From Sclerodactyla briareus (lineage: Eukaryota > Echinodermata > Holothuroidea > Dendrochirotida > Sclerodactylidae): a stretch of DNA of 64,000 nucleotides. The notes under the pieces are model-generated. The model saw only the letters and a program-made list of their open reading frames with translations. It searched no databases and was not told the DNA's origin. Every line of letters begins with the position of its first letter. The first letter of the stretch is position 1. A program made the position numbers and the translations under genes. Where the stretch lies: positions 1 through 64,000 of the forward strand of contig JAODTK010001832.1 of assembly GCA_026419785.1 (NCBI GenBank), given 5' to 3'. Below, piece by piece: positions 1 through 10,519 of the stretch.

Positions 1-60
1 ATACACACCGTTACACACACGCGCGCGCACTACACGTACACGGCTCACATCAGTAATTGG
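1..60. repeat. Short CA/CG-rich simple sequence
   Basis: Alternating ca and cg dinucleotides at the very edge of the window form a degenerate purine-pyrimidine repeat. No gene is seen from here to the first AT array; the 60-170 stretch is unremarkable. Confidence 0.5.
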
Positions 61-169
61 GCGTACACTTATCACAAATTCAACAGAATTATATTGCCGT
101 CCTGTGTTATTACCGGTAATGCACGTGTATTCACTTAGTCAGGACATCTTATCAAGATCTGATATGATA

Positions 170-197
170 TAATATATGATTAGATATGATATGATTG

Positions 198-233
<36 letters not shown>

Positions 234-332
234 ATATATATTAATATATATATATATATATATATATCTTATATATATAATTATATATAATATATATATA
301 TACTATATATATATAATATATATAATAATATA
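170..332. repeat. AT dinucleotide microsatellite
   Basis: An almost pure alternation of a and t with small interruptions (gatat, taat). It directly abuts the Penelope-like fragment that follows. On the element's own (minus) strand it lies at the 3' side, so it may mark where the element ended or a preferred insertion site. Confidence 0.9.
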
Positions 333-1145
333 GACAAGGAGGCAAAAACACTGTTAATAAACACAACAATGGCTACGTAAAAGATTTAGGCTGGATCTCG
401 AATGAATGATGCGAAATAGCGATTGAGCTAGGAGGAAAAATGTGAGTTAAAACAGCCGTATGTTTGGATGCAGAGCTTTCGACACTATCAGTCCTTCGTC
501 AGTGGCAGTGACCACAGAAGTGATAAATCGACGAGAAGACGGCTGAGACTTCATAGTCATAGGGACAATAGTGGGGTGAGGCTAATTAGTGTTTCGCTGA
601 TTGACAGGGATTAATCCTGTGGGGATATACAGGGGAGGCCAATTTGGCATCAGTGATGATTGACAGGACATAATCATCAACAGGATTATACTAAGAAGGC
701 CAATTTGCGCCTTGGTGATTAACAAATAGCAGAATAGGGAGGGGGTTGCCGAGTGGTACCTTATTCTCTTTTGTGATGGAAGGCGTTTCCGAAGTTCAGA
801 CCAAATGGTGGGGCGTTGTAAGGTTCATTCCCAGTAATTTTCTTCGCTTTGCGGGATTTCAGTGGCCATTTGGGTCATGGTCGCGATGCCAATCACCTCA
901 GGTTCAATGGAGTGACTGACAGATTGAAATGCTTAGCAACCGGCCAGGCTCAATTTTTTGGGTCTTGATGGCTGAAAACCGGGTGTGGGTCATTCGCTCT
1001 CCGCAGGATGTTTTTGTTTCCCCGTGTGTACTGAACTCCGCAGAGGTTACAGAAATTAGGCCAGACGAGGTCTTCGAGACGCAAAATCAATATCCTGTTG
1101 AATCGGAAATATGCGGATGTCTGGAACTTTTGAAACAAGTTGTGC
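333..1145 (-). mobile_element. Penelope-like element fragment with GIY-YIG endonuclease, copy 1
   Basis: Read on the minus strand, about 1,080-1,020 encodes FCNLCGVQY followed by a broken GNKNILRR. This resembles the zinc-knuckle plus YVGET start of the GIY-YIG endonuclease at the C-terminus of Penelope-like retroelements. After frame changes, a stretch toward position 480 reads like TKGLSxxKA, a C-terminal or 3' sequence shared with the second copy. The reverse transcriptase is missing: the element is 5'-truncated and begins in the next AT array. Several single-base indels break the frame, so no working protein is encoded. It is about 80-85% alike by eye to the copy at 1,334-2,142, in the same orientation. 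Assignment rests on the endonuclease motif; the exact clade is not determined. Confidence 0.7.
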
Positions 1146-1333
1146 GATATATATTATATTAGAGATATATTATTATAATGATATTATATATTATAATATA
1201 TTATATATAGATATATCTATATATATATATCCTATATCTATAATATATATATATATATATATATTATATGATCTATAATATATATATATTATATATATAT
1301 ATATATAATATATTATATATATATATATATATA
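1146..1333. repeat. AT microsatellite between two Penelope-like copies
   Basis: TA/AT alternation with interspersed 'tatct' and 'gatctata'. It separates two direct copies of the same fragment, each of which runs into AT sequence at both ends. Confidence 0.9.
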
Positions 1334-2142
1334 GCCAAGAGGGCAAAAAAACTGTAAAACACAAGGCTACTAAAGATACCCTGGTCTCGAAATGATATGC
1401 CCTAAATATCGAGTGAGCTAGGAACTGTGAGTAAAACATCCGATATATTTTGAGTGCCTCGCTTTCGACATACTAAGTCCTTTCGTCATGCAGTGACGAC
1501 AGAATGGATAACTCAGAGACGGCTGAACTTCATAGTCTAGGAACATAGTGGGTAGGCTAATTAATGTTCGCTGATTGACAGGGATAATCCCTGTGGGGAT
1601 TATACAGGGGAGGCCAATTTGGCGCCTCATGATTGACCGGACATAATCATCAACTAGGAATTAATACAATGCAGGCCAATATGCGCCTTGGTGATTAAAT
1701 GGCAAAATAGGGAGGGGGTGCGAGTGCTTACCATTATCTCTTTTGTATGGAGGTCGTTCCGAATGATTTCAGACAAATGTTTGTGGTTCGTTTTCAGGTT
1801 CATTCCCTTAATTATTCTTTCGCTTTGCGGGATTTAGTGACCAATTTGGGTCATGGACGATGCCAATCACTCTCAGGTTTTCAATGGAGTGACTGACCAT
1901 GTTGAAATGCTAAGCAACCGTGGCTTCTCAATTTTTTGGGTCTGAATGGGCTTGAACCGGTGTTGGGTCACAATTCGGCTCCCTCATGATGTTATTTTAT
2001 GTTTCCCCGATGTACTGACTCCGCAGAGGTTACAGTATTAGAGGCAGACTTAAGGTTCTGTCGAGACGCAATCATTATCCTGTTGAATCGGAAATAGTGC
2101 GGGAGTGTCCCTGGAAACTTTACACATAGTAAACAAGTTTGG
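1334..2142 (-). mobile_element. Penelope-like element fragment with GIY-YIG endonuclease, copy 2
   Basis: A second direct copy of the preceding fragment, with the same order of landmarks: a gccaagagggcaaaa-like start, the phrase ctttcgacatactaagtcc near 1,465, gctgattgacagggataa near 1,570, and tgactccgcagaggttacag near 2,013. The last is the minus-strand codons for the CNLCG knuckle. It differs from copy 1 mainly by short insertions and deletions. A minus-strand reading near 1,500 gives MTKGLSMSKARHSKY, the most continuous part of the C-terminal segment. As in copy 1, the endonuclease frame is broken and the reverse transcriptase absent. The two copies plus AT arrays repeat with a period of about 1 kb, so the pair may have arisen by segmental tandem duplication rather than two insertions. 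Confidence 0.7.
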
Positions 2143-2192
2143 CGCATTATATATATATAGTATATATATATATATATATCTATATCATATAT

Positions 2193-2224
<32 letters not shown>

Positions 2225-2277
2225 GTATATCTATATTATAGATATATATATATATATAGATATATTAGATATATATC
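2141..2277. repeat. AT microsatellite
   Basis: TA alternation closing the second Penelope-like copy. The following 2,280-2,595 holds no recognisable gene, only a short GC-rich patch (about 2,280-2,330) and AT-rich unique sequence. Confidence 0.9.
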
Positions 2278-2595
2278 ACGCCGGAGAGCACGGGCAAGGG
2301 CAAGTGGGCGGTACCGACTCTAGACGTAGAGTGACAGAGACAGATGTATAATAGGCTAGGAAACACTGAAACCGAATGGTAGGAACACTAAATCAATATT
2401 ATTTAATTTCTAGCAGTTTACACACATAGTTTCTCAGCAGTATTACTATCGATAATATATGCGTGTGTTTCATAATACCGTGCGTATCCAATAATGGGTT
2501 TGTTAACTTTTTCTCATCAATCGGAGTACAGTTTGGTTAACCAAATTATTGTCATTAGTTCTTTGCAATACGCGCTCACCGTCATTCTTAGTAAT

Positions 2596-2693
2596 ATAAA
2601 TATATATATATATATTATGATATATATATAGTATATATATATATATATTATATATATTATATCTATTATATATATATATATATATATATAGAC

Positions 2694-2737
<44 letters not shown>

Positions 2738-2750
2738 CTATATATATCTG
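2596..2750. repeat. AT microsatellite
   Basis: A fourth AT array. ORFs across it translate to meaningless YIYI strings. Confidence 0.9.
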
Positions 2751-3300
2751 TGAACAATACCTTCGCCGATTTGTACAATCCTTACGTCCGCCCAGAGCTG
2801 ACTGGAACGGAAGTCATCATCAGTGCCTTAATTCTATACACACCATGCTTGATTCAGATAGAGGTCTCTGACAGGGTCCTTCGTCCAAGTAGCAGTCTAC
2901 TATGGGTTGGTAGTCGATGGCGCTCCCCTCCGGCGTGATCGGCCCGGTCCCGGCGTAGAAGCCTACGAGTAATCCAGACTAAGTTCTCTAAACTGTACGA
3001 CGAAGGCAACATCCGCCCCATCCGTGTAATACTCCCATCGTGTATGTATTATATGCTGGTATGCGATCAGGGGATTCGTTGACTGGAGTATGGTCATACC
3101 CGTTCCTCCGATATCTGTAGTATGATTGACAAAAATAGTACGAAATGGCTTTGTCGTTTACTTTGTGGAAAACAATTTGCAACATTGTGTCCGCTGAGGT
3201 CACATATGACAAATATGGACAACAACTTTATGCGAAGTATCGCCAATTCACCTCAAATATCAAAATGTTTTGAATGGCCTCAAAGTTCAAGGAGTAAGTA
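2751..3300. other. Unassigned single-copy-looking DNA
   Basis: Mixed composition with a GC-rich patch near 2,920-2,960. Short ORFs on both strands show no recognisable domain and no convincing splice-site pair. I see nothing further. Confidence 0.4.
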
Positions 3301-3307
3301 GTTACTT

Positions 3308-3395
3308 ACCACAGTCGATTTCATCGTCCGGCGTTGGGCAGTTCGGTTGGCCATAAAAAACCAACGTTGGTAATGACGATGGAAAACTCGGCGCA
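3308..3395 (-). CDS. Possible short exon ending NCPTPDDEIDCG (unrecognised)
   Basis: On the minus strand an open stretch reads FYGQPNCPTPDDEIDCG and is followed at once by GTAAGTAA, a near-perfect splice donor. The acidic, paired-cysteine composition looks like a secreted-protein segment, but I cannot assign a family. The upstream acceptor is unclear; a pyrimidine-rich tract ends about 100 bp away without a strong CAG. Shared orientation with the HYR exon at 51.6 kb is compatible with, but does not show, a common gene. This could be chance. Confidence 0.22.
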
Positions 3396-3687
3396 CGGGT
3401 AAAAATCGGAAGGGAAAAATATGACTACTTGTTTGGGTCGCACATGCGACATAAATAGAGGACTAGATCATATCCACAAACCTCCATGGTGTTGGATTTT
3501 TGAAGAATGTATGATTCAGTCAGAACTATCACAAAAACCTAATAGACCACGCTAGTGGGTGGTACAAGCAGACATGTGGAAATTTAGAAAAAAAACACGT
3601 AACGGTAGAGGGTACCTTATTTGTTGAAATGGTATCGAAATGAAAAGTCAGTCATCGTATGGAAAAACATACATAAATAGTATAAGT

Positions 3688-3945
3688 TCGATGTTCACGT
3701 GCGACCGAGAGGAGGTCGGGGCTACCATCTCGCGTACGCGCTGAGGGAGTCGTCGTGCGTAAAGGCACTCTCAAAGCAGCCAAGCGTATCCAAACAGAGT
3801 CAGTACAGGCATAACTCACGGTTTCGAGCGTAAGGCGGTACCAGCAAAGTACTGTTTTCGCTAAGGGGACCGGCAGCCCCTAGCGCGTGCTTGCGACAAG
3901 AGGAGGGCGGGGCGGCCATTCGAGTACGCGCTAAGGAGGCGTCAT
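3688..3945 (+). repeat. GC-rich repeat (RepG), diverged copies
   Basis: Contains the right-hand module (cacgtgcgaccgagagga, ending in gcgtacgcgctgaggg) and then the left-hand module (ccagcaaagtactg, gctaaggggaccggcagcc). These same two modules make up the fuller units at 4,688-4,943 and 5,013-5,275. An ACAT microsatellite follows directly. Confidence 0.6.
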
Positions 3946-4050
3946 ACAACATACATACCTACATACATTTACACATATATACATACATACATAATACATA
4001 CAACACACATACATTACATACATACAACAAATACAGGCATACAGGGCATC
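3946..4050. repeat. ACAT/CATA tetranucleotide microsatellite
   Basis: Runs of acat and catac with small interruptions, placed between GC-rich repeat units. The same motif recurs at about 4,588-4,680 and 4,944-5,000. Confidence 0.85.
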
Positions 4051-4230
4051 GTTCGAAGCGCTAAGGGTACCAGCACAGTACTTGTTTTCGCTAAGGGAAA
4101 CCGAGCCCCGAGGGGGTGGAACCAGTGGCGCAGCGGGGCGTGGCGGCACAGATTATAAGGAGAACGTTCGCGGGAAGCCTACTGCTACCCCGGTGTCGTC
4201 ACAGCCACAAACTTTCCCCCCCGCTCCTTC
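4051..4230 (+). repeat. GC-rich repeat (RepG) unit with TATA-like motif
   Basis: Left module (gctaagggtaccagcac, then a gtacttgttttcgctaaggg-like box), a cagcggggcgtgg core and gattataagg at 4,151-4,160, which aligns with the ctttataagg of the fuller unit. The copy then diverges into unique sequence. Confidence 0.55.
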
Positions 4231-4516
4231 TCGTGTAGGAAAAAGTGGCGTGCACGAGTGAAGCTACACTCTCGTCTTGTCGGATGGGGACGTTAAATGG
4301 CGCGATCCCGGGAGCAGGAATTCTCCCCCTGCTCGCTACTCAGGGCACTCTTCGAAGAAGAGTAGGCAGAGAGATTCGCGGTGTCCTTCCACATCCGAGA
4401 CTGGAGCCTCTACAATTTTCCGGAACAAGGATTCCTGTTAGTCAGCTGAAAGCACCTTCGGGTGGAAGGCATAACACCCCGAGGCGAATAAGTACGTAAG
4501 CCTTCTGCTAGTTTCT
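4231..4516. other. GC-rich unique segment inside the RepG block
   Basis: No gene recognised. An 84-codon open frame exists on the plus strand but has no family resemblance. The phrase gtcggatggggacgttaaat near 4,278 resembles leader-type sequence of dispersed retroelements; that is an impression only. Confidence 0.3.
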
Positions 4517-4690
4517 ATGTTCACTTGCGACCGAGAGAAAGGTGCGGGGGCGGCATCTCGCGTACGCGCTTAGGTAGTTGTCGTGTGAGTACATACATTA
4601 CATACATACATACATAACATACAAATTACATACATACATAATACCTACCTACATACATACAACATACAACATAAATACAGAGGCATACGC
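4517..4690 (+). repeat. RepG right module plus ACAT microsatellite
   Basis: atgttcacttgcgaccgaga near 4,519, then gcatctcgcgtacgcgctta, followed by an acat-rich microsatellite to about 4,680. Confidence 0.6.
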
Positions 4691-4943
4691 ACGTTCGGTG
4701 CGCTAAGGGGTTCCAGCAAAGTACTTTTTGCTGAGGGGGGACCGCAAGCCCCGAGCGCGCCGCGGCTCGCCGCAGAAACGTGGCGCCCCGCAGGGGTGGC
4801 CACCCAGTGGGCAAGCGGGAGCGTGGCGCAAGCTCTTTATAAGGATGTTCCCCGGAGCCTACTGCCGAGTTCGAGTCACGTGCGACGAGAGAGGGTCGGG
4901 GCAAGGCATCTGCGTACGCGCTAAGGTAGTCATCGTGCGTACA
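4688..4943 (+). repeat. RepG, fuller GC-rich unit with TATA-like box
   Basis: Order: ggtgcgctaaggggttccag, caaagtac box, gcgccgcggctcgccgcag GC block, cacccagtgggcaagcggga, ctttataagg at 4,835-4,844, ttccccggagcctactgcc, then the cacgtgcgacgagag module ending in gtacgcgctaagg. The TATA-like decamer sits at the same place in the copies at 4.1 and 5.1 kb, so the unit may carry a short promoter-transcript cassette or be part of a retroelement LTR. No protein or structural RNA is recognised. Confidence 0.6.
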
Positions 4944-5012
4944 GGCATACATACATACCAATACATACTACATACATACATACATACATAACATACATTA
5001 CATGACAGGGCA

Positions 5013-5275
5013 TACGCACGTCGGTTGCGCTAAGGGGTTCCAGCAAAGTACTTGTTTCCATTAAGGGGGACCGGCAGCCCAGAGCGCGCCCGCGGCTCGC
5101 CTGCAGAACGTGCGCCCCGCGGGCTTTGGCACCCAGTGGGCAGCGGAGCGTGGGCAGCCCAGCTTTGATAAGAGGGTTCCCCGGAGCCTACGCCGAGTTT
5201 CGATGTTCCACGGCGACGAGAGGAGGTTCGGGGCAGGCATGCTCACGTACGCGCCAATGGTGGTAGTCGTCGTGC
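5013..5275 (+). repeat. RepG, fuller GC-rich unit
   Basis: The closest partner of the previous unit: the same module order with indel differences, agctttgata replacing the TATA-like decamer, and gttccccggagcctacgccg after it. ACAT-type microsatellite precedes it and an irregular acatgcat tail follows. Unit plus microsatellite spacing is about 330 bp. Confidence 0.6.
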
Positions 5276-5289
5276 ATAATTACATGCAT

Positions 5290-6560
5290 AGTCATACATG
5301 CACATCATACCACTTCCTTAAACGGCGTATGGGAAATACTCGTTAAGGCCAATGGCAGACTCGCCTCTGAGGCGAACACGTGGACTGCAGGGCGCCCTCA
5401 ATGCTCCTCAGCAGGGCGCGCAATCAAGCGTGATGTCCAGCTCTATTGAAACGATGTTTCGGGGAAAGGCCTATTGTTTCGACCTCTGGGCTGCTGCCGA
5501 GCGAACGTGGGTTGCCTGTGGTCCTAACAGATGCAGGACGCCCTAAGGGTTAGTGTTTATGAGGGGCACGATACAAACATACATAAATACATACCGCGTA
5601 AATCTTCTGCCGTGACCGGAAATAGCGAGAGGACAAGCGCGACCGTAGCAATTCGCTGAAAACATTGACACCCACGATCTTCCACGGATCAAAAACTGTC
5701 TCTGGATTCAGGTAAATCTGGAAAAACTAAACCTGTGCATCGTGCTAACTCCCAGGTTAGGAGCGCGCCGATAGGACGACGGTGTGCTCTCTAGGTTGCC
5801 ATGGGAAAATCAATTGAAGTTCCCAGGTCGCTCGATGGCTACAAGATTCCAGCATACAACGAACGGTTACGAGGTGGTCTATTATTCGAGTAGCTCCCGA
5901 CACCTACTTCTCAATGGACGTTGGGATTTCTGAAAGAAAAACGAGAACATTGTTACATCAGTAGCAGTATAGGTAATATTGACGGTTAAAATGTCAAATA
6001 CGTTGATGTGTGTTGACAGAATCCTCAAACCATTGCACCATTGTTGAGTTGTCGTTGGCAAGACCAAATAACAGGCGAATAATTACTTCGAGAATACATA
6101 ACCTACTGCTTAGATTGCGCTGATTGTATTCTTCAACAGTGATCATTCAAACCACTTGGTTTCTAGTCGATTCTTGCAACAACACAACAACTATTGCTTC
6201 AACAATATCTCATTTGGAATCACATATAGTCCAAGCTTAGTCAGACATGAACTGAGAGTGTTATTGATTTGTGGGACCAAAATGTATGGAAATTCGACAC
6301 ACAAAAGGGAAAGTCGATTAAAAATACCGTACCGAAGTGTTTGGAAGACTGGAATGGGAAGTTGCGATCAGTTCCTTTTGTATTTTATTGTCTTCAGTAC
6401 AGCGGGGATTTTGATATGTTGCCGGATTACATATAGCATTCCCTAGTGGCTTCATTTGGAGGAAAAAAAAAAAAAAAACTAGTGGTTCCTTGACTCGATC
6501 ATTATATGAACATGACAGTTAAAGAACAGATGATATTGATGAAAAAACACCAAATCCAAC
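5290..6560. other. Unassigned DNA
   Basis: 5,350-5,550 is GC-rich with short ORFs and no domain. 5,550-6,450 is mixed; short ORFs on both strands are unrecognisable. An A-run of about 17 at 6,461-6,478 could be a retroposon tail but has no recognisable body upstream. Nothing else seen. Confidence 0.4.
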
Positions 6561-6569
6561 CTCGGGGGG

Positions 6570-7090
6570 ATAGGACAAGGTTCCGGACTCATGTCGTGCT
6601 CACAAGGTTCACAAATTTTGAACTCTTGCGGACCTCAGATGACACATGGACTTGACCCGGAGACAATAGGGATCAGGTACCCATCAGGGAAGAATACAAT
6701 CAATGATATCAGTCTATTCAAGTGTGGGGGTGGGGGGTGGGGGGAAGTTATTCCAAAACTTAAAATTTGCCCAAAATATTCAGTCCCCCACAATGTCTCA
6801 ATTTTCACCAGAAAACGAACCTGTCACAACGATAACTACACTTTTCTCGCGCTATCGTGAGGAATGGACATGTCAAATTTCAAACTGATCGGGTCAAACA
6901 TTCAGGACTTATCAGGTCGAAAACAATAGAGATTCATGTACTTCATCATTGGAAACCCACCTCTCAATTACGAGCTCGAGTTATCGTGTCCACGAGCCAG
7001 CCGTCACACCCACCCACCCACACACTCAACGCACTGTCATATCTGCATGCGTAGATTCATGGACTGTCTTCAAGGAATAAGAAAAAATAT
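6570..7090 (+). repeat. RepA copy 1 (dispersed element with tandem units), degenerate
   Basis: Carries the hallmark RepA phrases: agacaatagggatcagg near 6,664, aaaatttgcccaaaatatt near 6,760, gaaaacaatagagattcat near 6,920 and, at the end, gttatcgtgtccacgagcca followed by gccgtcacacccacccac. The same terminal phrase closes the copies at 13.4 and 30.6 kb. A short subterminal segment (gtagattcatggactgtctt) also recurs after the 30.6-kb copy. The 5' end of this copy is not recognisable. No coding capacity. Confidence 0.65.
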
Positions 7091-7599
7091 GACACGTTTT
7101 TTATTTTTATTTAGACTTTTAAAAGGGTGAAAAAAAACTCTAAGCTATCGTACCCGGGGCCCTTACTATAACAACAAAGCAGTATGAGACAAACACAGAT
7201 TATAGAGAATGAAAATTCAAATATGATAACCAAGGCTTGGAAATATGAAACACCCATTTTAAACTTCAAATCAAGTAGTAAAGTTCACTCGTTTATTCAA
7301 AACATATGTTAAAACCCGTTTTAATCGTTGAGGAAGATATATTAAACTGATATCTAAATGCATTGCATAAAATAAGGAAGTATCCTCATTACCATACAGC
7401 GAATCAAGTAGTAAAATTCACTGGTATTCGCAGGTTTAAGAGTTGCATAAAAGTGGTCAGAGAGGTTGCATTTTTGAATTTTGCTGGAAGATTCATCCAT
7501 TCCCTAGCAGCATTATATATGTATGGTAGTTTGTTTTCCCCCATTACATATATATGCTAGTGGAAGCGAACTGAGGAGTGAGTGATTGTGTATTTCAGC

Positions 7600-10510
7600 A
7601 GTGTTACATAAAAACATACTAAAACATAATAGGTAAAATACTCGGTGTTGGCCGCTCAATGCCCTTGTATACCATACACAGTCGTTTTCCGTAATAGCAT
7701 AGTATCGTTTCCATTTTGAACGTTGAAATAAATCGGTTGGATTGTCTTCAAAGAAGCATTTAAAGATGGATTGTCGTCTGCTGGCGTCCAGGCACAAGCG
7801 ACGGCGAAATCTGCATGACGTCACGACCAAATATTGTAATGTGCAAGCACAACTGGTATATATCGGAATCACATACTTTCAATAATATTATTATCATTTT
7901 ATTTGGGACGGACCCAAATGCGTGAAAATATTATACCATCGCTTTCAATTTAGCTAAATTGTGGGTGCAGTATATCGTTTACAAGATTTGTTTTAATCGA
8001 CGGACAATCCATCTTTAATATTATTTTGCCGCTGTTTTTTGAAGGCGGAATAATCCCTAAAACAAGTACTTTCACTAGCAAGTCCCCGAATGATACTGCA
8101 ATAGTCTAAATTGGAAGAAGTATCCAATCATAATAAAGATTCTCGTATTAATAATCAAGATTGATCTTATAGTGTGAGAGGGCCAGTACTGAGTTAATAT
8201 TACAAATATGGTCAATCTGGCTAATCCATGACAAGTTGCTGTCAATCATTATTCCAAATAGCTTTCCACCGATTATATTTCAAGACAGCTTCCGTCAACA
8301 GTGACTGTTCAGGAATATCTTCATTTAGGGTAGAATCCTTTGTTTCGATCCAACCAGCTAGATGTAGTATTCTTTGTGTTAGTGACCATTTTGTTTTTCT
8401 TACCCACGTACTTTACAACAGTTCAGGTCAGTTTGCGATTTCATTCAGGTCCACAAATAGTCTCACCCCTCACGGTATAAAAAGTAGATCATTGCATTAC
8501 GATCGGCAAACAATTGAGCAGCAGGGATACAAGTCCAAATCATTTCTATGTATGGAAATAAGAGTGGTCCAGGATGGATTCCTGGGAGACTCCGGCATGG
8601 ATGTCTCTGGGGGTGAACAGCACAACGTTCACGTAAGTACTTTTTTACGAGTAAGGGTATGACGAGAACCTTGATTGCTTTTTCACATAAAACCATAAAA
8701 ACGGAGGTTTTTTCATTAGAATGTCTGGGTAACCAAGTCGCGAATGCTTTTGTAAATCTAAAAATACTGTTCCCATGCAGTAATCTTTATGTATAGCTTC
8801 TATCCAGTTGTCTACGATCTAATCGAAGCCGTCGTTTCACATGAGTGATTTCTCCCAATCCAGGACTGTGCAATTACAAAGAGGTCGTGCACTTCAAGTA
8901 TCTGTTAAAGCGACTGTACATGTTTTTCCAAACAGTTTAGATATAAAATGGCCAAATGAAATTGGACGTTAATTAAATACATCAAGCTTTGAGTCACCTC
9001 TATGAATCGGAGTTTACTTTTGCATGTTTCCAGCTGGACGGAAATACATCACTTCTAATTACTGTTGTTAAGTATGTGGGTATAATACTCCCGTAATTCA
9101 TGGGAGTTTCAATGATACCATCAAGGTCCGTAGCTTTTACTCGAGTTCAAATTTTCAAATATTGAAATACAAAATTCCTCTAAAACCTCTGGAATGTGAC
9201 GGTTGCAATCGTCTGGCAAATCGAAAGACAAAATGTCAACACGTCATTTGGGTATACTCATCATCTGAAAACATTAGTATATTATGGCGAGGAAAGTAAA
9301 AAAAAAGAATTGAAAGCTTCAACTATACCTACAGGATCCGAAATATCAGTGTCGGGCATGACCAATACATTCGGGGATATTATAATTTTGCATACCTGTG
9401 TCTTTTGACTGAACATTGCGATTCATGGCAATGCTGATGCTTGATGAAAATATTTGCTCTTTGCCGCGCGAATCATGCGATTGTCACCTTATTTCCAAAT
9501 ATCGATAGGTTGTCGGAATTCTTTCCCCCCTTTTTAGCTCTATTATGCATATTGATTGCTTCACGTATATCGTTGGTAAACCATCTTGGTTGTGGGTTCT
9601 TTTTCACTTTCTTTTACCTTCAGGGTGGCATGTTATTGCAACATTCCTAAAAAAACATCCCAGTGTTGTACTGCCAGATTTGTACAAGTTTTCTAACAAC
9701 CGCGGGTCACGAGAACATCTGGTGTCGGAAGCAAATGATACCTGATCTTTTTTTGTTTTATAGGTCTATATTTAATTGCGTCGTGGTAGTGTTTCCTTGT
9801 TTTTCTTCGATACATTAATGGCATGTAACAGATTAGGCGTAGTGATACTTATAGTGACTGTGATACTCAACATTCCGTCACCACGGTTCCTGTTGTAGTA
9901 TAAACAGGTCTATCATGTGGCAGACGTTTCGTCTCTCGGCCACTCCGTTCACCATTGTACCAAGTATAAATATCAAATTTCTTGTTGCCACCTTTCGAAA
10001 AAACTATTTAGGAGTTTATGTTAAAATCACCACTATTAAAATGGTCAGTGTGGATGAAAGAAATATAGGTTTAAAATCATTAATGAAACTGATAAACCTA
10101 AATTTTGCCCGAATCAGGGCGTAGCGGTTAAATATTATACTGAAAATTTCTAATAAATGTTATTAAAACTATTTCAAACCATATGCTTCGACATTCGTAA
10201 ATTCGAATTCGGAATGTCGTATAAAAGAGGTATCGTTCTTTATATAGGCAGCGACCCCCCACCATGTTTACCCTGCCTATCTTTACGGATTATGTTATAG
10301 ACTGGGAGGGACACATCCTGGTCAGTGATTGAAAGTCATTTAGAAACGTTTCGTTGATACCAAATTGTTAAAATCTCTACCTTCTGCAGCAATAAGAAGC
10401 GATTGAAATTGGGCAACCTTAGGATAGAGGTGATTCATATTCAGAAAACCAATTTCAAGTTTTTTAGTGCACGCATTCGTATGATTCAATTCAGTGGACA
10501 TTTTCAGTTG
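7600..10510 (-). mobile_element. Near-complete LINE, CR1/L2-like: endonuclease plus reverse transcriptase (frameshifted)
   Basis: Read from high to low coordinate the order is that of a LINE ORF2. Near 10,465 KLEIGFLNMNHLYPKVAQFQ and near 10,270-10,210 HGGGVAAYIKNDTSFIRHSE match the start and core of an apurinic-like endonuclease. Near 9,600 PQPRWFTNDIREAINMHNRA is the endonuclease-RT linker. Near 9,050 FPSSWKHAKVTPIHRGDSKL and near 8,770 VFLDLQK are early RT blocks. Near 8,590-8,500 HPGPLLFPYIEMIW and LFADRN correspond to the QGSxLGPLLF and FADD catalytic blocks. Near 8,255 LGIMIDSNLSWISQIDHICN and near 8,150 the ILYYDWILLP palm-thumb segment follow. A weaker C-terminal match (CVWYTRALSGQ) lies near 7,670. 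About 2.9 kb agrees with the usual ORF2 length. Each block sits in a different frame and catalytic DD reads as DR, so it is inactive as written. CR1/L2 versus another Jockey-group clade is not settled. Confidence 0.85.
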
Positions 10511-10519
10511 AATGAGTAA

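Noticed and set aside
2105-2778. Open frames giving IYIYI strings
   Set aside because: They are translations of AT microsatellites.
4626-4991. Open frames of 111 and 87 codons on opposite strands
   Set aside because: They arise from the GC-rich RepG unit and adjacent ACAT repeats; no domain.
3688-5275. 5S rRNA or snRNA gene cluster in the RepG block
   Set aside because: The conserved block does not contain the 5S internal control sequences or snRNA Sm-site wording that I would expect.
8228-8662. 144-codon plus-strand open frame
   Set aside because: It lies antisense to the LINE reverse transcriptase, whose catalytic blocks are clear on the minus strand.
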